Shown one piece after another: positions 1 to 7,790 of a DNA stretch of 64,000 bases. Made by a program: the position numbers and the translations under genes. Positions within the stretch are counted from its first letter, which is position 1. Each line of letters starts with the position of its first letter. The notes below the pieces were generated by a model, which saw nothing but the letters and a program-made list of their open reading frames with translations, ran no database searches and was not told the DNA's origin. The DNA comes from an uncultured Sphingomonas sp. Its GTDB lineage: Bacteria > Pseudomonadota > Alphaproteobacteria > Sphingomonadales > Sphingomonadaceae. The stretch lies in the NCBI RefSeq assembly GCF_937871615.1, contig NZ_CALMPA010000071.1, positions 100,563 to 164,562 on the forward strand, in the 5' to 3' direction.

Positions 1-182
1 GCCGATGCCTTTTCGGCGGTGCGAAGCTGATCCGCGGTGCTGGAAACCAGCGTCTGCACCATTTGCCCGAAACCGCCTTCGCCATTGTCATCGGCGAGCG
101 CGGCCGCCGGGCGCTTGGCGCCGCCAGCGATCGCGCTGCTGCGGCCATAAGCCGAAACAGCGTCCAGTGCTTCGATCGACAT
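1..182 (-). CDS. fliE: Flagellar hook-basal body protein FliE (partial, 3' end outside window)
   Basis: The reading frame starts at the ATG at 182 and runs off the left edge, giving about 60 residues that begin MSIEALDAVSAYGRSSA and continue into GFGQMVQTLVSSTADQLRTA. This fits the FliE pattern of an N-terminal Ser/Ala-rich stretch followed by a helical segment. FliE is the small ring/rod junction protein that connects the MS ring to the proximal rod. It lies 22 nt downstream of flgC on the same strand, as expected in flgBC-fliE type operons. Only the N-terminal half can be judged. Confidence 0.75.
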   Translation of the reverse strand, partial: MSIEALDAVSAYGRSSAIAGGAKRPAAALADDNGEGGFGQMVQTLVSSTADQLRTAEKAS

Positions 183-203
183 CAACCTTGTCCTTTTTTT
201 CGG

Positions 204-611
204 TTACTTCAGAAGATCAATGGTGCGCATCGTCATGGCCTTCGCGGCCTCGATCGCATTGAGATTGGCTTCATAGCTGTGCTGCGCGGCCTTCATGTCC
301 GCCGTCTCGACCAGTGCGTTGACATTGGGCTTGAGCACATAGCCCTTGCCGTCCGCCGCCGGGTGGCCCGGCTGATAGACCCGAATGAAATCGCTGCGAT
401 CCGCCTCGATCGAACGCACCTTCACCCCGGCCCCGCCGTTCGCGCGGTCAACGGCGGCGGCGAAGCTCGCCACGCGGCGGCGATAAGGCGTGCCGCCCGG
501 CGCCTCGGCGACCGAATCCTGATTGGCGAGATTCTCGGCGATCACCCGCATCCTGAGCGATTGCGCGCGCAACCCGGATGCCGAAATGCCGAGCGAGGTC
601 TTAAGGTCCAT
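204..611 (-). CDS. flgC: Flagellar basal-body rod protein FlgC
   Basis: This 135-residue protein has the length and end signatures of FlgC. The N-terminal rod motif is SLGISASGLRAQSLRMRVIAENLANQDS, read in parts, and the C-terminal helix is SYEANLNAIEAAKAMTMRTIDLL. FlgC forms part of the proximal rod that passes through the periplasm. The ATG at 611 sits 8 nt after a GGAG ribosome site; a TTG one codon earlier (614) is a less likely start. The gene is followed by fliE and is divergent from fliN. A short CCTATGATG element lies about 40 nt upstream. Confidence 0.93.
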   Translation of the reverse strand: MDLKTSLGISASGLRAQSLRMRVIAENLANQDSVAEAPGGTPYRRRVASFAAAVDRANGGAGVKVRSIEADRSDFIRVYQPGHPAADGKGYVLKPNVNALVETADMKAAQHSYEANLNAIEAAKAMTMRTIDLLK

Positions 612-652
612 CAATGATGCTCCAGCGGCGGCCCGCGCGGGGCCATTTCGAC

Positions 653-661
653 CATCATAGG
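653..661 (-). promoter_or_regulatory. Promoter-like element CCTATGATG upstream of flgC
   Basis: On the minus strand this reads CCTATGATG, about 40 nt before flgC. It is a variant of a CCTATAAT(T/G) element that recurs upstream of motA, flaF, two receptor-like genes and the porin in this window. No clear TTGACA-type -35 box accompanies it. It could be a -10 box used by a particular sigma factor; this is inference from recurrence. Confidence 0.35.
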
Positions 662-731
662 CAATTTTTGCCGCCTCCCCGCCGAACCCCCAAAAAATAT
701 TCCTAAAAAGTCCTCCAGAAAGGACATGCGA

Positions 732-968
732 ATGTCAGTGCTTGAAGGCGTGATGGTCGACCTCTCGGTCGTCCTTGGTTCGGCGGAAGTGCCGATCCGT
801 CAGATTCTCCAGATGAGCCGCGGCGCGATGATCCCGCTCGATCGCGGGCAGGACGATCCGACGCTGGTTTATGCCAATGACGAGCTGATCGCCGAAGGGC
901 GCGTGCTGGTCGACGAAGAGGTGATGTCGCTCGAAATCGTCAAGATCGTCAGGAAGCCGAACCCGTGA
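732..968 (+). CDS. fliN: Flagellar motor switch protein FliN (short form)
   Basis: The product is 78 residues and is essentially the C-terminal SpoA (surface presentation of antigens) domain only: DLSVVLGSAEVPIRQIL, then LVYANDELIAEGRVLVDEE and the terminal IVKIV. FliN forms part of the C ring that binds CheY-P and switches rotation. Most FliN proteins carry an extra N-terminal tail, so this one is short. The ATG at 732 follows AAAGGA at a good distance; an ATG two codons earlier (726) lies too close to it. The stop overlaps the start of fliO by one base. Confidence 0.9.
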   Translation: MSVLEGVMVDLSVVLGSAEVPIRQILQMSRGAMIPLDRGQDDPTLVYANDELIAEGRVLVDEEVMSLEIVKIVRKPNP

Positions 969-1477
969 TGGACCTGCTGTCGCTGCTGCGCACGCTGGGG
1001 GCGCTGGGGCTGGTGCTCGGCATGTTATGGGGCGCGCTATGGGCGGTCCGGCGGTATGATCTGCAACTGCCCAACCGTGTTTCCACCACCGGCGGGCGGC
1101 GCATCGAAATGGTCGAACGCCTGTCGGTGGACGGCAGGCGCAGCGTGGCGCTGATCCGGCGCGACGATGTGGAGCATCTGATCCTGATCGGCCCGGAGGG
1201 CCATGCGATCGTCGAAACCGGCATTGCCGCCCCCGCCCGACCCGAGCGCGCCGCCCCGGAAAAGCCGGCGACGCTTCGCGACGACCTGTCCATGCTGCGA
1301 ACGGGCTTCGCCGCGCTGGTCGAACGCTATCGCCCGGTGCCGGGAGGGCAATCGTCCACCCCCGCGCTGCGGCGCAAGCGCGTCGCCAAACGCGGATCGT
1401 CCGCCCGCAAGTCGCGTGTGCAGAAAACGCCGCGCTCGCCCGGCGGCGCCCCGATGGCGGAGTCCGCCAATGCGTAA
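968..1477 (+). CDS. fliO: Flagellar biosynthetic protein FliO
   Basis: This membrane protein of about 169 residues has one N-terminal transmembrane segment (LLRTLGALGLVLGMLWGALW, about residues 5-24). A FliO core follows with EMVERLSVDGRRSVALIRR and the GPEGHAIVETG turn, and then a basic, disordered tail. FliO helps assemble the FliP ring of the flagellar export gate. The ATG at 968 overlaps the fliN stop (TGATG), so the two are probably translationally coupled. The gene overlaps fliP by 8 nt. The tail is poorly conserved, as is usual for the family. Confidence 0.88.
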   Translation: MDLLSLLRTLGALGLVLGMLWGALWAVRRYDLQLPNRVSTTGGRRIEMVERLSVDGRRSVALIRRDDVEHLILIGPEGHAIVETGIAAPARPERAAPEKPATLRDDLSMLRTGFAALVERYRPVPGGQSSTPALRRKRVAKRGSSARKSRVQKTPRSPGGAPMAESANA

Positions 1478-2219
1478 GCTCATTCCCGCGATCGCTCTCG
1501 CCGCGCTGTTGCTGTTCCCCGCCATCGCGCACGCCCAGGCAAATGCCGCCGCCGCCGGCGCGACGATCACCATCGGCGGCGATGGCGCCATGTCCGCACG
1601 CGCGATCCAGCTTGTGCTGATGCTGACGGTGCTGAGCCTCGCGCCCGGCCTGTTGATGACGATCACCAGCTTCACCCGCATGGTGGTGGCGCTGTCGCTG
1701 CTGCGCACCGGGATCGGTGCGCCCGGCGTGCCGCCCAATCCGGTGATGATAAGCCTCGCGCTGTTCCTGTCGTTCGCGGTGATGGCCCCGACGTTCGAGA
1801 AATCGTGGAAAGACGGTATCGACCCTTATACCAAGGGCCGGATCACCGAACAGGCCGCGTTCGATCGCACGATCGGCCCGTTCCGCCATTTCATGCTGGG
1901 CCAGGTGCGCGATGCCGATCTGAAGCTGTTCGCCGATCTCGGCGGCAAGAAGATCGCGAACCGCGCGGAAACCCCGCTGGCGACGCTCGCGCCCGCATTC
2001 ATGATTTCGGAGCTGCGCCGCGCGTTCGAAATCGGCTTCCTGCTGCTCTTGCCGTTCCTGGTGATTGATCTGGCGGTATCGGCGGTGCTGATGGCGATGG
2101 GCATGATGATGCTGCCGCCGCCCACGATCGCGCTACCGATCAAGATCATCTTCTTCGTGCTGGTGGACGGCTGGGCGCTGGTCGCCGGATCGCTGGTGAA
2201 AAGCTTCGGACCGGGCTGA
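1470..2219 (+). CDS. fliP: Flagellar export gate protein FliP
   Basis: The 249-residue protein begins with a signal peptide (MRKLIPAIALAALLLFPAIAHA), as FliP often does. It then shows family motifs: SFTRMVVALSLLRTGIGA, then ALFLSFAVMAPTF, PAFMISELRRAFEIGF and the C-terminal MMMLPPPTIALPIKIIFFV. FliP forms the core of the type III export gate together with FliQ and FliR. The open frame extends upstream inside fliO, but the ATG at 1470, next to the fliO stop, gives the expected signal peptide and length. fliQ and fliR are not adjacent. Confidence 0.95.
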   Translation: MRKLIPAIALAALLLFPAIAHAQANAAAAGATITIGGDGAMSARAIQLVLMLTVLSLAPGLLMTITSFTRMVVALSLLRTGIGAPGVPPNPVMISLALFLSFAVMAPTFEKSWKDGIDPYTKGRITEQAAFDRTIGPFRHFMLGQVRDADLKLFADLGGKKIANRAETPLATLAPAFMISELRRAFEIGFLLLLPFLVIDLAVSAVLMAMGMMMLPPPTIALPIKIIFFVLVDGWALVAGSLVKSFGPG

Positions 2220-2224
2220 CGCGC

Positions 2225-2815
2225 TCAGCCCTCCAGCCAGGCGGCGAGGCTGTCATACGGCAGGATTCCGTGGAAGATCGCGCCGCAGAAATCCTCGTCG
2301 CTCCAGCGCGCGCTGCACGCCATCGTCGGCAATCCGGCGATCGTCAGCACGAATTCGCTGCCCGGCGCCAGCGGGTTTTCCATCCTGAGCCGCACGCCGC
2401 TCTGCGACAGATCGTCCACCGTCGCCTCGATCGTTCGGCCATAGAGGCTCACCTGCGCGGGGCATTCCACGCGGAAGCGCGGCGCGCGCGGGCGATCCTG
2501 CCGCGCGATGGCGAGGCGCGCGTCGCCCAGCACCGAGGCGACGTCGATCGGGGCGGCGAAATGAACCCCCGCCTGCCCCTCGCTGGTCCACATCACGCGC
2601 CCCGCGAACCGCTCGTCGCGCAGTTCGATCACGATATCCTCGCCGTTGCGCACTGGCGCGGGCGTCTCGATCATCATCCCGCTCGGTGACAGATTGCGGA
2701 TGCGGCAGAGCGTCTCATGCCCCTCCGCGCGAACCAGCCGCGCGACGAGCAAGGTCCGCAGCGCATCGCGGTGTTCGGATCGCTCGCCGGGATTTAATGA
2801 TCTGTCCGCACCCAT
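2225..2815 (-). CDS. Tandem PilZ-domain protein
   Basis: The 196-residue protein has two PilZ-like domains. The first (about residues 15-95) carries RTLLVARLVR and NLSPSGMMIE. The second (about 105-190) carries RAPRFRVECPAQV and DDLSQSGVRLRM, matching the RxxxR and (D/N)xSxxG signatures for cyclic-di-GMP binding. It is the last gene of the motA-motB chemotaxis operon and sits 40 nt after the FliL-like gene. A YcgR-like brake that couples c-di-GMP to the stator is a reasonable inference, although classical YcgR has a YcgR_N domain here instead. The start ATG follows CGGAGGATAAT. Confidence 0.8.
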   Translation of the reverse strand: MGADRSLNPGERSEHRDALRTLLVARLVRAEGHETLCRIRNLSPSGMMIETPAPVRNGEDIVIELRDERFAGRVMWTSEGQAGVHFAAPIDVASVLGDARLAIARQDRPRAPRFRVECPAQVSLYGRTIEATVDDLSQSGVRLRMENPLAPGSEFVLTIAGLPTMACSARWSDEDFCGAIFHGILPYDSLAAWLEG

Positions 2816-2855
2816 ATTATCCTCCGTTTGTATTCGCTCAATCTGGCCGCCGCAA

Positions 2856-3275
2856 TCAGGCCGGCACCGCCTGCGTGATGGTCACGCGGCGCACCACGCC
2901 ACGCCCGAATGCCTCCGGCGCGGCGCTCGCGACGACACGCCGGATCATGTCGATATTGGGAAGTTGCCCGTCGCGCCCGGACGCGAGCGGGGTACGAAAC
3001 GTGCGCAGGTTCACGGCATGGAGCAGCAGCGGCAGGCGCGCGCGAACGAACGCCTCGCGCGCCTGTGGCACCTCAAGCGCGATCTCGAACCGCGTATAGC
3101 CCGTCAGCCGCCCTTCGCGATCGACCAGCGGCGCGAGCAGCCGCTCGACCGGCACGAACACCGGATTTTCCGCCTCCCGCGCGGGCGAAAGCAGCAATTG
3201 CGTGGCATAGCCCGCCCCGCCGCCAAGCCCGAGCCCGGCGACGGTGAGGAGCAGCGCAAGAAGTGGCTTCTTCAT
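2856..3275 (-). CDS. FliL-like flagellar basal body-associated protein
   Basis: This 139-residue protein has a single N-terminal membrane anchor (LLALLLTVAGLGLGGGAGYA, residues 5-24) and a periplasmic domain. The anchor's Gly-rich end and the C-terminal VRRVTITQAV strand resemble FliL, which binds stator units and promotes torque. Its place directly after motB supports this. Similarity is weak over the middle, so the family call is tentative. The ATG at 3275 gives the natural membrane-anchor start; the open frame continues further upstream into motB. Confidence 0.6.
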   Translation of the reverse strand: MKKPLLALLLTVAGLGLGGGAGYATQLLLSPAREAENPVFVPVERLLAPLVDREGRLTGYTRFEIALEVPQAREAFVRARLPLLLHAVNLRTFRTPLASGRDGQLPNIDMIRRVVASAAPEAFGRGVVRRVTITQAVPA

Positions 3276-3291
3276 CGGATCCTTCCGTCTT

Positions 3292-4143
3292 TCAGAATTT
3301 GAAACTGGCGTCGCTCGGCAAGGCGGAAGGCTCGGCCTTGATGACGATCGTGATACGCCGGTTCTCGGCGCGATCCGGCTGATCCGGGAAAACCGGGCGG
3401 GTCGCCGCCATCGCCACGACCTCGGCGAAGCGATCGGGCGTGAGACCACCGGCGATCAGCGCGCTCCGCGCGGCGAGCGCGCGCGCGCCGGATAGCGCCC
3501 AATTGGCATCGCTCTGCCCGCCGCTGCCATCGGTATGCCCCTCGATCGCGAGCTGCCCGCCGCCCTGCGCCAGCCGCGCCGCGACCTTCGCCAGCATCGC
3601 GCGCGCATAGGGATTGAGATCGGCCGTGCCGGTGCGGAACATCGCCTGGCGATCGCTGTCCATCAGCGTGATGCGCAATCCTTCGCGATCCTGCTGGATA
3701 TCGACCGCGCGACGCCCGCGCTGATCCTGCGGCACCGCATCCAGCGCGACCTGCAACTCGGCGGCCATCACGCGAAGCGACGTGTCCGCGACATTGGCGG
3801 TGCCGCCGCGCGCCACGCCAGCAGTGGCGGCATTGGCGCTCGGCACGCCGCTGACCGGGCTCCGATCGGGTGCGGAGCGCCGCGATTGCCCGCCCGCGCC
3901 GTTCGACACCCCTTCGACCGGCGTGGAGGGGGGAACGACCGCCGCCGTCGCGGAGAAATATTGCGCCAGCCCGTGCAACCGGGCCTTGTCCGGGTTGGCG
4001 ACCAGCCAGAGCAGCATGAAGAACGCCATCATCGCGGTCACGAAATCGGCATAGGCGACCTTCCACGCGCCGCCATGGCTGGCCTTGGCGACACGCCGGA
4101 TGCGGCGAACGATGATCGGGCGCTCACCGGATGAAGCGGCCAT
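3292..4143 (-). CDS. motB: Flagellar stator protein MotB
   Basis: The 283-residue protein has the MotB plug/TM region WKVAYADFVTAMMAFFMLLW (about residues 27-46), where the Asp is the proton-binding residue. A flexible Ser/Pro-rich linker follows, then an OmpA-like peptidoglycan-binding domain with IEGHTDGSGGQSDANWALSG and ENRRITIVI. MotB forms the proton-driven stator with MotA. In this operon motA is the first gene and motB the eleventh, with the whole chemotaxis set between them. The ATG at 4143 lies 1 nt after the stop of the preceding 100-aa gene. Confidence 0.93.
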   Translation of the reverse strand: MAASSGERPIIVRRIRRVAKASHGGAWKVAYADFVTAMMAFFMLLWLVANPDKARLHGLAQYFSATAAVVPPSTPVEGVSNGAGGQSRRSAPDRSPVSGVPSANAATAGVARGGTANVADTSLRVMAAELQVALDAVPQDQRGRRAVDIQQDREGLRITLMDSDRQAMFRTGTADLNPYARAMLAKVAARLAQGGGQLAIEGHTDGSGGQSDANWALSGARALAARSALIAGGLTPDRFAEVVAMAATRPVFPDQPDRAENRRITIVIKAEPSALPSDASFKF

Positions 4144-4144
4144 C

Positions 4145-4447
4145 TCATTCCTCTCCCAGCGCCGCGCGGATACGGACCTGCACCGCGTCCAGCCGGATCG
4201 CGCAGACCGCCGCGCGCGCATCCTCGCCATCCGCCACGCGTTCCAGCAACATCGCGCATTCATCCGCGTGCTGGATCACGTAATCGAAATCCTGAAACTC
4301 AAGCAGATAGCGCGATGCCAGCGCCGGATCGCCGGCCAGCACCTCGGCCAGTTTCTCCAGCCGCGCGCGGATCTCGCGCAATTCCGTCGCCACGACACGC
4401 GGCAGCGCCGCGGCGGATGCGACATCGAACACAGGCACCACGCTCAT
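4145..4447 (-). CDS. Small helical protein with a CheZ/CheT-type DxxxQ motif, candidate CheY-P phosphatase
   Basis: This 100-residue protein looks all-helical, with one helix at about residues 18-40 and a longer one at about 45-95. The second helix holds FQDFDYVIQH, where D55-x-x-x-Q59 has the spacing of the CheZ catalytic pair (Asp143/Gln147 in E. coli) and of the small CheT phosphatases described in rhizobia. It lies between cheD and motB, overlapping cheD by one base. The operon otherwise has no cheZ, cheC or cheX. The function is inferred from motif, size and context; the overall sequence is not clearly alignable to CheZ. Confidence 0.55.
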   Translation of the reverse strand: MSVVPVFDVASAAALPRVVATELREIRARLEKLAEVLAGDPALASRYLLEFQDFDYVIQHADECAMLLERVADGEDARAAVCAIRLDAVQVRIRAALGEE

Positions 4448-4977
4448 CAGAACAACTCCAGTTCGCCGACGCGCGCGGCCACCGGCACCGATATGCGCGG
4501 CGCGATCGGCTCCGGCGGCATGGCCGTCGCGAGCGTGCAGCGGCTGCGGCCATCATGCGCGAGGAATTCCACCTTGCGCGCGCGATTGCCGCCAAGATCG
4601 GCGTGCGAGACCTGGATTCCCTCCGCCGCCATGAAGCGGCGCGCGAAAGCCGCGTTCGATGTGCCGATCTCCGCCAGCCCGGCGACCATATTCGCGCCGC
4701 CATAAAGATGCGCCTGCAAATTCGCGCGTTGCGCGCCCAGCGCCATCATCGCGTTAATCAGCAATTCCATCGCATGAACCCCGTAGCGCGCCATCTCCGG
4801 CATCGAGAGCCGCTGATTTGCCGCCGGCTCGCCCAGCAGGAAGTGGTTCATCCCGCCGACGCGCGCGACCGGATCGTGCAGGCACGCCGCGACACAACTG
4901 CCCAGCAGTGTGCTGAGCATCACCCCCGGTTCGGCGACGGCACGATGCTCGCCCTGCACGATCGTGATCCGGCGCAT
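4447..4977 (-). CDS. cheD: Chemoreceptor glutamine deamidase CheD
   Basis: The 176-residue protein carries the CheD signatures STLLGSCVAACLHD (catalytic Cys in GSCV), GGMNHFLLG (catalytic His) and LQAHLYGGANM. CheD deamidates Gln residues of methyl-accepting chemotaxis proteins and often interacts with CheC, which is absent here. It follows cheY with a one-base overlap (start at 4977). Only this first chemotaxis system has a cheD in the window. Confidence 0.95.
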   Translation of the reverse strand: MRRITIVQGEHRAVAEPGVMLSTLLGSCVAACLHDPVARVGGMNHFLLGEPAANQRLSMPEMARYGVHAMELLINAMMALGAQRANLQAHLYGGANMVAGLAEIGTSNAAFARRFMAAEGIQVSHADLGGNRARKVEFLAHDGRSRCTLATAMPPEPIAPRISVPVAARVGELELF

Positions 4978-5366
4978 CAGGTCAGCTCGCCGAACACGCG
5001 CTCGATCTTTTCCTTGAGAGCGGCGGGCGCGAACGGCTTGACGACATAATTGTTCACGCCGAGCGCCGCCGCCTTCTGCACGATTTCCTTGTCGGCGGAG
5101 CCGGTCAGCATGATGAACACGGTCTTGCCGATCGTCGCATCGGCGCGCACCGCCTGGAGGAATTCCAGGCCGTCCATTTCCGGCATGTTGAAATCGGAAA
5201 TAATCAGATGGACGCGATCGGCGCGGATCGCCTCCAGCGCCTCGGGCGCGGTCGGCTTGTCGCGCACGTCGCGGAAGCCGAGATCCTGGAGCGCGCGGCG
5301 GATCATCGCACGCATACTCGCCTGATCGTCGACCACCATCACCTTGATCTGAGCAGCAGCGGGCAT
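4977..5366 (-). CDS. cheY: CheY-type response regulator (system 1, distal)
   Basis: This 129-residue single receiver domain has all the CheY landmarks: VVDDQASM (acidic pair), ISDFNMPEMDG (phospho-acceptor Asp), MLTGSADK (Thr) and YVVKPF (Lys). It should carry the phosphoryl signal from CheA to the FliM/FliN switch or act as a phosphate sink. It overlaps cheB upstream and cheD downstream by single bases. The ATG at 5366 fits better than the TTG one codon earlier. Confidence 0.95.
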   Translation of the reverse strand: MPAAAQIKVMVVDDQASMRAMIRRALQDLGFRDVRDKPTAPEALEAIRADRVHLIISDFNMPEMDGLEFLQAVRADATIGKTVFIMLTGSADKEIVQKAAALGVNNYVVKPFAPAALKEKIERVFGELT

Positions 5367-6400
5367 CAATGACTCCTGGAATTTTCACGACATGCGCGGA
5401 GGATCGCCTCCGGCATCGCCGACAAAGCGATTTCCTTTTCCACCGCGCCGCGTTCCATCGCGACGCGCGGCATTCCCCAGATGACGCAGGTTTCGCGGCT
5501 CTGGCCGAACGTGCGCGCGCCGGCACGGCGCATCGCGAGCAGCCCTTCAGCGCCATCCGCGCCCATCCCCGTGAGGATCGCGCCGACCGCCGCCGGGCCG
5601 ATCGCCGTGACCGACGAGAACAGGCGATCCACCGACGGGCGATGGCCGCTCACCGGATCGCCCGCGCGCAGGCGGATCGCGCCGCGCACGCCGCCGGTCA
5701 GCTCCATATGCGTCTCGCCGCCGGGCGCGATATAGACGGTTCCCGGTCGCACCGGCTCACCATCGCGCGCTTCGACGACATGCGCCCGGCATTCGGCGTC
5801 GAGCCTTTGCGCGAAGCTGCCGGTGAACGCGGCGGGCATATGCTGCACCACCAGCACCGGCGGGCAATCCGCCGGCAGCGCGGGCAACAGCGAGAACAGC
5901 GCCTCGACGCCCCCCGTTGACGAGCCGATCGCGATCAACCGTTCCCCGCACGTCGCGCCCATATCCGCCTGCGCGGGAGGGGCGGCGGCGCGCGGGCGCG
6001 TGCCGGAACGCGCGGCGGCCTTCACCTTGTCGCGCAACTGGCGCGCGTGGCGCTCGAACTCGTCATGGCCGCCGGCGGGCTTGGTGACATAATCGACCGC
6101 GCCCAGCCTGAGCGCCTCGATCGTCACCTCCGCGCCGCGCGCGGTAAGCGTCGAGCACATGACCACCGGCATCGGCCGCAGCCGCATGATCCGTTCGAGG
6201 AAGGACAGCCCGTCCATCCCCGGCATCTCGATATCGAGCGTCAGCACATCGGGATTGAGCTGCTTTATCATCTCGCGCGCGGCGAAGGGATCGGGCGCCA
6301 TGCCCACCACCTCGATTTCGGGATCGGCGACAAGAATGCGGTGCAACGTGGCGCGCATCGCCGCGCTGTCATCCACGATCAGCGTTCGGATCGGCTGCAT
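5366..6400 (-). CDS. cheB: Protein-glutamate methylesterase CheB (system 1)
   Basis: The 344-residue protein has a receiver domain (residues 1-120; D10/D11, phospho-acceptor near D56 in LDIEMPGMDG) and a C-terminal methylesterase. The catalytic triad is visible as GSSTGG (S161), VQHMP (H187) and TGMGADGAEG (D282). It removes methyl groups from chemoreceptors and works against CheR, the preceding gene, which it overlaps by one base. The ATG at 6400 gives MQPIRTLIVDD; the open frame upstream lies inside cheR. Confidence 0.96.
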   Translation of the reverse strand: MQPIRTLIVDDSAAMRATLHRILVADPEIEVVGMAPDPFAAREMIKQLNPDVLTLDIEMPGMDGLSFLERIMRLRPMPVVMCSTLTARGAEVTIEALRLGAVDYVTKPAGGHDEFERHARQLRDKVKAAARSGTRPRAAAPPAQADMGATCGERLIAIGSSTGGVEALFSLLPALPADCPPVLVVQHMPAAFTGSFAQRLDAECRAHVVEARDGEPVRPGTVYIAPGGETHMELTGGVRGAIRLRAGDPVSGHRPSVDRLFSSVTAIGPAAVGAILTGMGADGAEGLLAMRRAGARTFGQSRETCVIWGMPRVAMERGAVEKEIALSAMPEAILRACRENSRSH

Positions 6401-7296
6401 CACGCGCGCTCGGGCTTGCGATAGATGGTGTGCCCGCACGATTCCATCGCGCGCGCCGCCGCGCCGAGCAGGCGTTCGGAGTGGCCGATATAGAGCAGGC
6501 CGCCCGGCACGAGCTGGTCGATGAGCCGCAGTTGCAACTCCTCCTTCGCCTGATCGTCGAAATAGATCATCACGTTGCGGCAGAAGATCGCGTCATAGGC
6601 GGCCTTCAGCGGCCAGGGATCGAACAGGTTGAGCACATTGGCCGTCACCAGCGCGCGGGCGCGCTCGTCCATCACCATCGCGCCACCGTCCGCGGTGGGC
6701 TGCATCCACAGGCTGCGCCACGGCTCGGGCACGCCTTTGGTCGCATGATCGGCGTAACAGGCGTTGCGCACCGCCTCTACCACGGGCGGCGCGATATCGG
6801 TGGCGAGCAGCCGCACGTCGCGATCGCGCAGCCAGCCCGCCGCCGCGCGATCCCGCCCCAGCAGACACATCGCGATCGTATATACTTCCTCACCCGACGA
6901 GCAGCCGGCGGACCAGATGCGGACCGGCCCCTGCTTCTGCCGCAGCCGGGGCAGGAGAACCTCCTCGAAATGGGTGAAGTGATGCGGCTCGCGAAAGAAC
7001 AGGGTGTGATTGGTGGTGAGCGCGACCACCATCGCGTGCCGCTCATCGGCATCGCGTTCGACGAGCGCGACATAATCGCTGAAGCGCGTCAGCCCGAAGG
7101 TGCGGAGCCGCCGCGCGAGGCGGGATTCGACCAACGTGGTCTTGGCCTCGCTCAGCGCGATGCGCGCGTCTCTCTGCATGATCGCGGCGATGGCGGCGAA
7201 ATCGCGCGGCGAGATCGCCATGCCCGCACCGCCCCCGCCGCCATCGGCGGGATCGGCCGGGGCCGCGAGCGTCGCCACGCCCGGCGCGATGCTCAT
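6400..7296 (-). CDS. cheR: Chemotaxis protein methyltransferase CheR (system 1)
   Basis: The 298-residue SAM-dependent methyltransferase shows NHTLFFREPHHF, the SAM-binding IWSAGCSSGEEVYTIAM and the C-terminal YDAIFCRNVMIYFD with the GHSERL end. CheR methylates Glu residues of chemoreceptors. The N-terminal 26 residues are Gly/Ala-rich and not part of the fold. It overlaps cheW by 4 nt and cheB by 1 nt. The nearby receptor at 12057 ends in a CheR-tether-like peptide, so this enzyme is its probable partner. Confidence 0.96.
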   Translation of the reverse strand: MSIAPGVATLAAPADPADGGGGGAGMAISPRDFAAIAAIMQRDARIALSEAKTTLVESRLARRLRTFGLTRFSDYVALVERDADERHAMVVALTTNHTLFFREPHHFTHFEEVLLPRLRQKQGPVRIWSAGCSSGEEVYTIAMCLLGRDRAAAGWLRDRDVRLLATDIAPPVVEAVRNACYADHATKGVPEPWRSLWMQPTADGGAMVMDERARALVTANVLNLFDPWPLKAAYDAIFCRNVMIYFDDQAKEELQLRLIDQLVPGGLLYIGHSERLLGAAARAMESCGHTIYRKPERA

Positions 7297-7790
7297 GCCG
7301 CGATATCCAGATGCCGGGTGAGGCTGAGCGCATCGAGATCGAGCAGCAGCACCATTTCGCCCTTTTCGTCGCGCGACCCATCGCGCTGGCGGATCGCGAT
7401 CCGCACCAGCCCGGCGATCATGCTCGGCTCAAGCGTTTCCGTCTCGGGCGCGGGCTGCACGTCGGCGGCGGCGATCGCGACGATCTCGTTGACCTCATCA
7501 ACCAGGAAACCCGCCTGGCGCCCGGCGATGCTCACCACCAGGATGCACGAGCGCGGATGTATCTCGCTCGCCGCCCAGCCCAGCCGCTCGGCCAGCCCGA
7601 CAACGGGCACGACATTGCCGCGCAGATTGGTGACGCCCTTGATATAGCCCGGCACGTTGGGCAGCGGGGTTGGCGCCTCCCATTCGCGGATTTCGATCAC
7701 CGCGCCCATGTCGATGCCGAATGTCCGCTCGCCGAGCGAAAAGGTGACGATCTTGCGATCGGCGGCGGCGGAATCATTGGGGGCGGTCAT
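7293..7790 (-). CDS. cheW: CheW coupling protein (system 1)
   Basis: The 165-residue CheW domain protein has VTFSLGERTFGIDMGAVIEI at the front, PNVPGYIKGVTNLRGNVVPV in the middle and GFLVDEVNEIVAI near the end. It bridges chemoreceptors and CheA. It overlaps both cheA and cheR by 4 nt (ATGA-type overlaps), so it is part of one tightly coupled transcript. Confidence 0.96.
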   Translation of the reverse strand: MTAPNDSAAADRKIVTFSLGERTFGIDMGAVIEIREWEAPTPLPNVPGYIKGVTNLRGNVVPVVGLAERLGWAASEIHPRSCILVVSIAGRQAGFLVDEVNEIVAIAAADVQPAPETETLEPSMIAGLVRIAIRQRDGSRDEKGEMVLLLDLDALSLTRHLDIAA

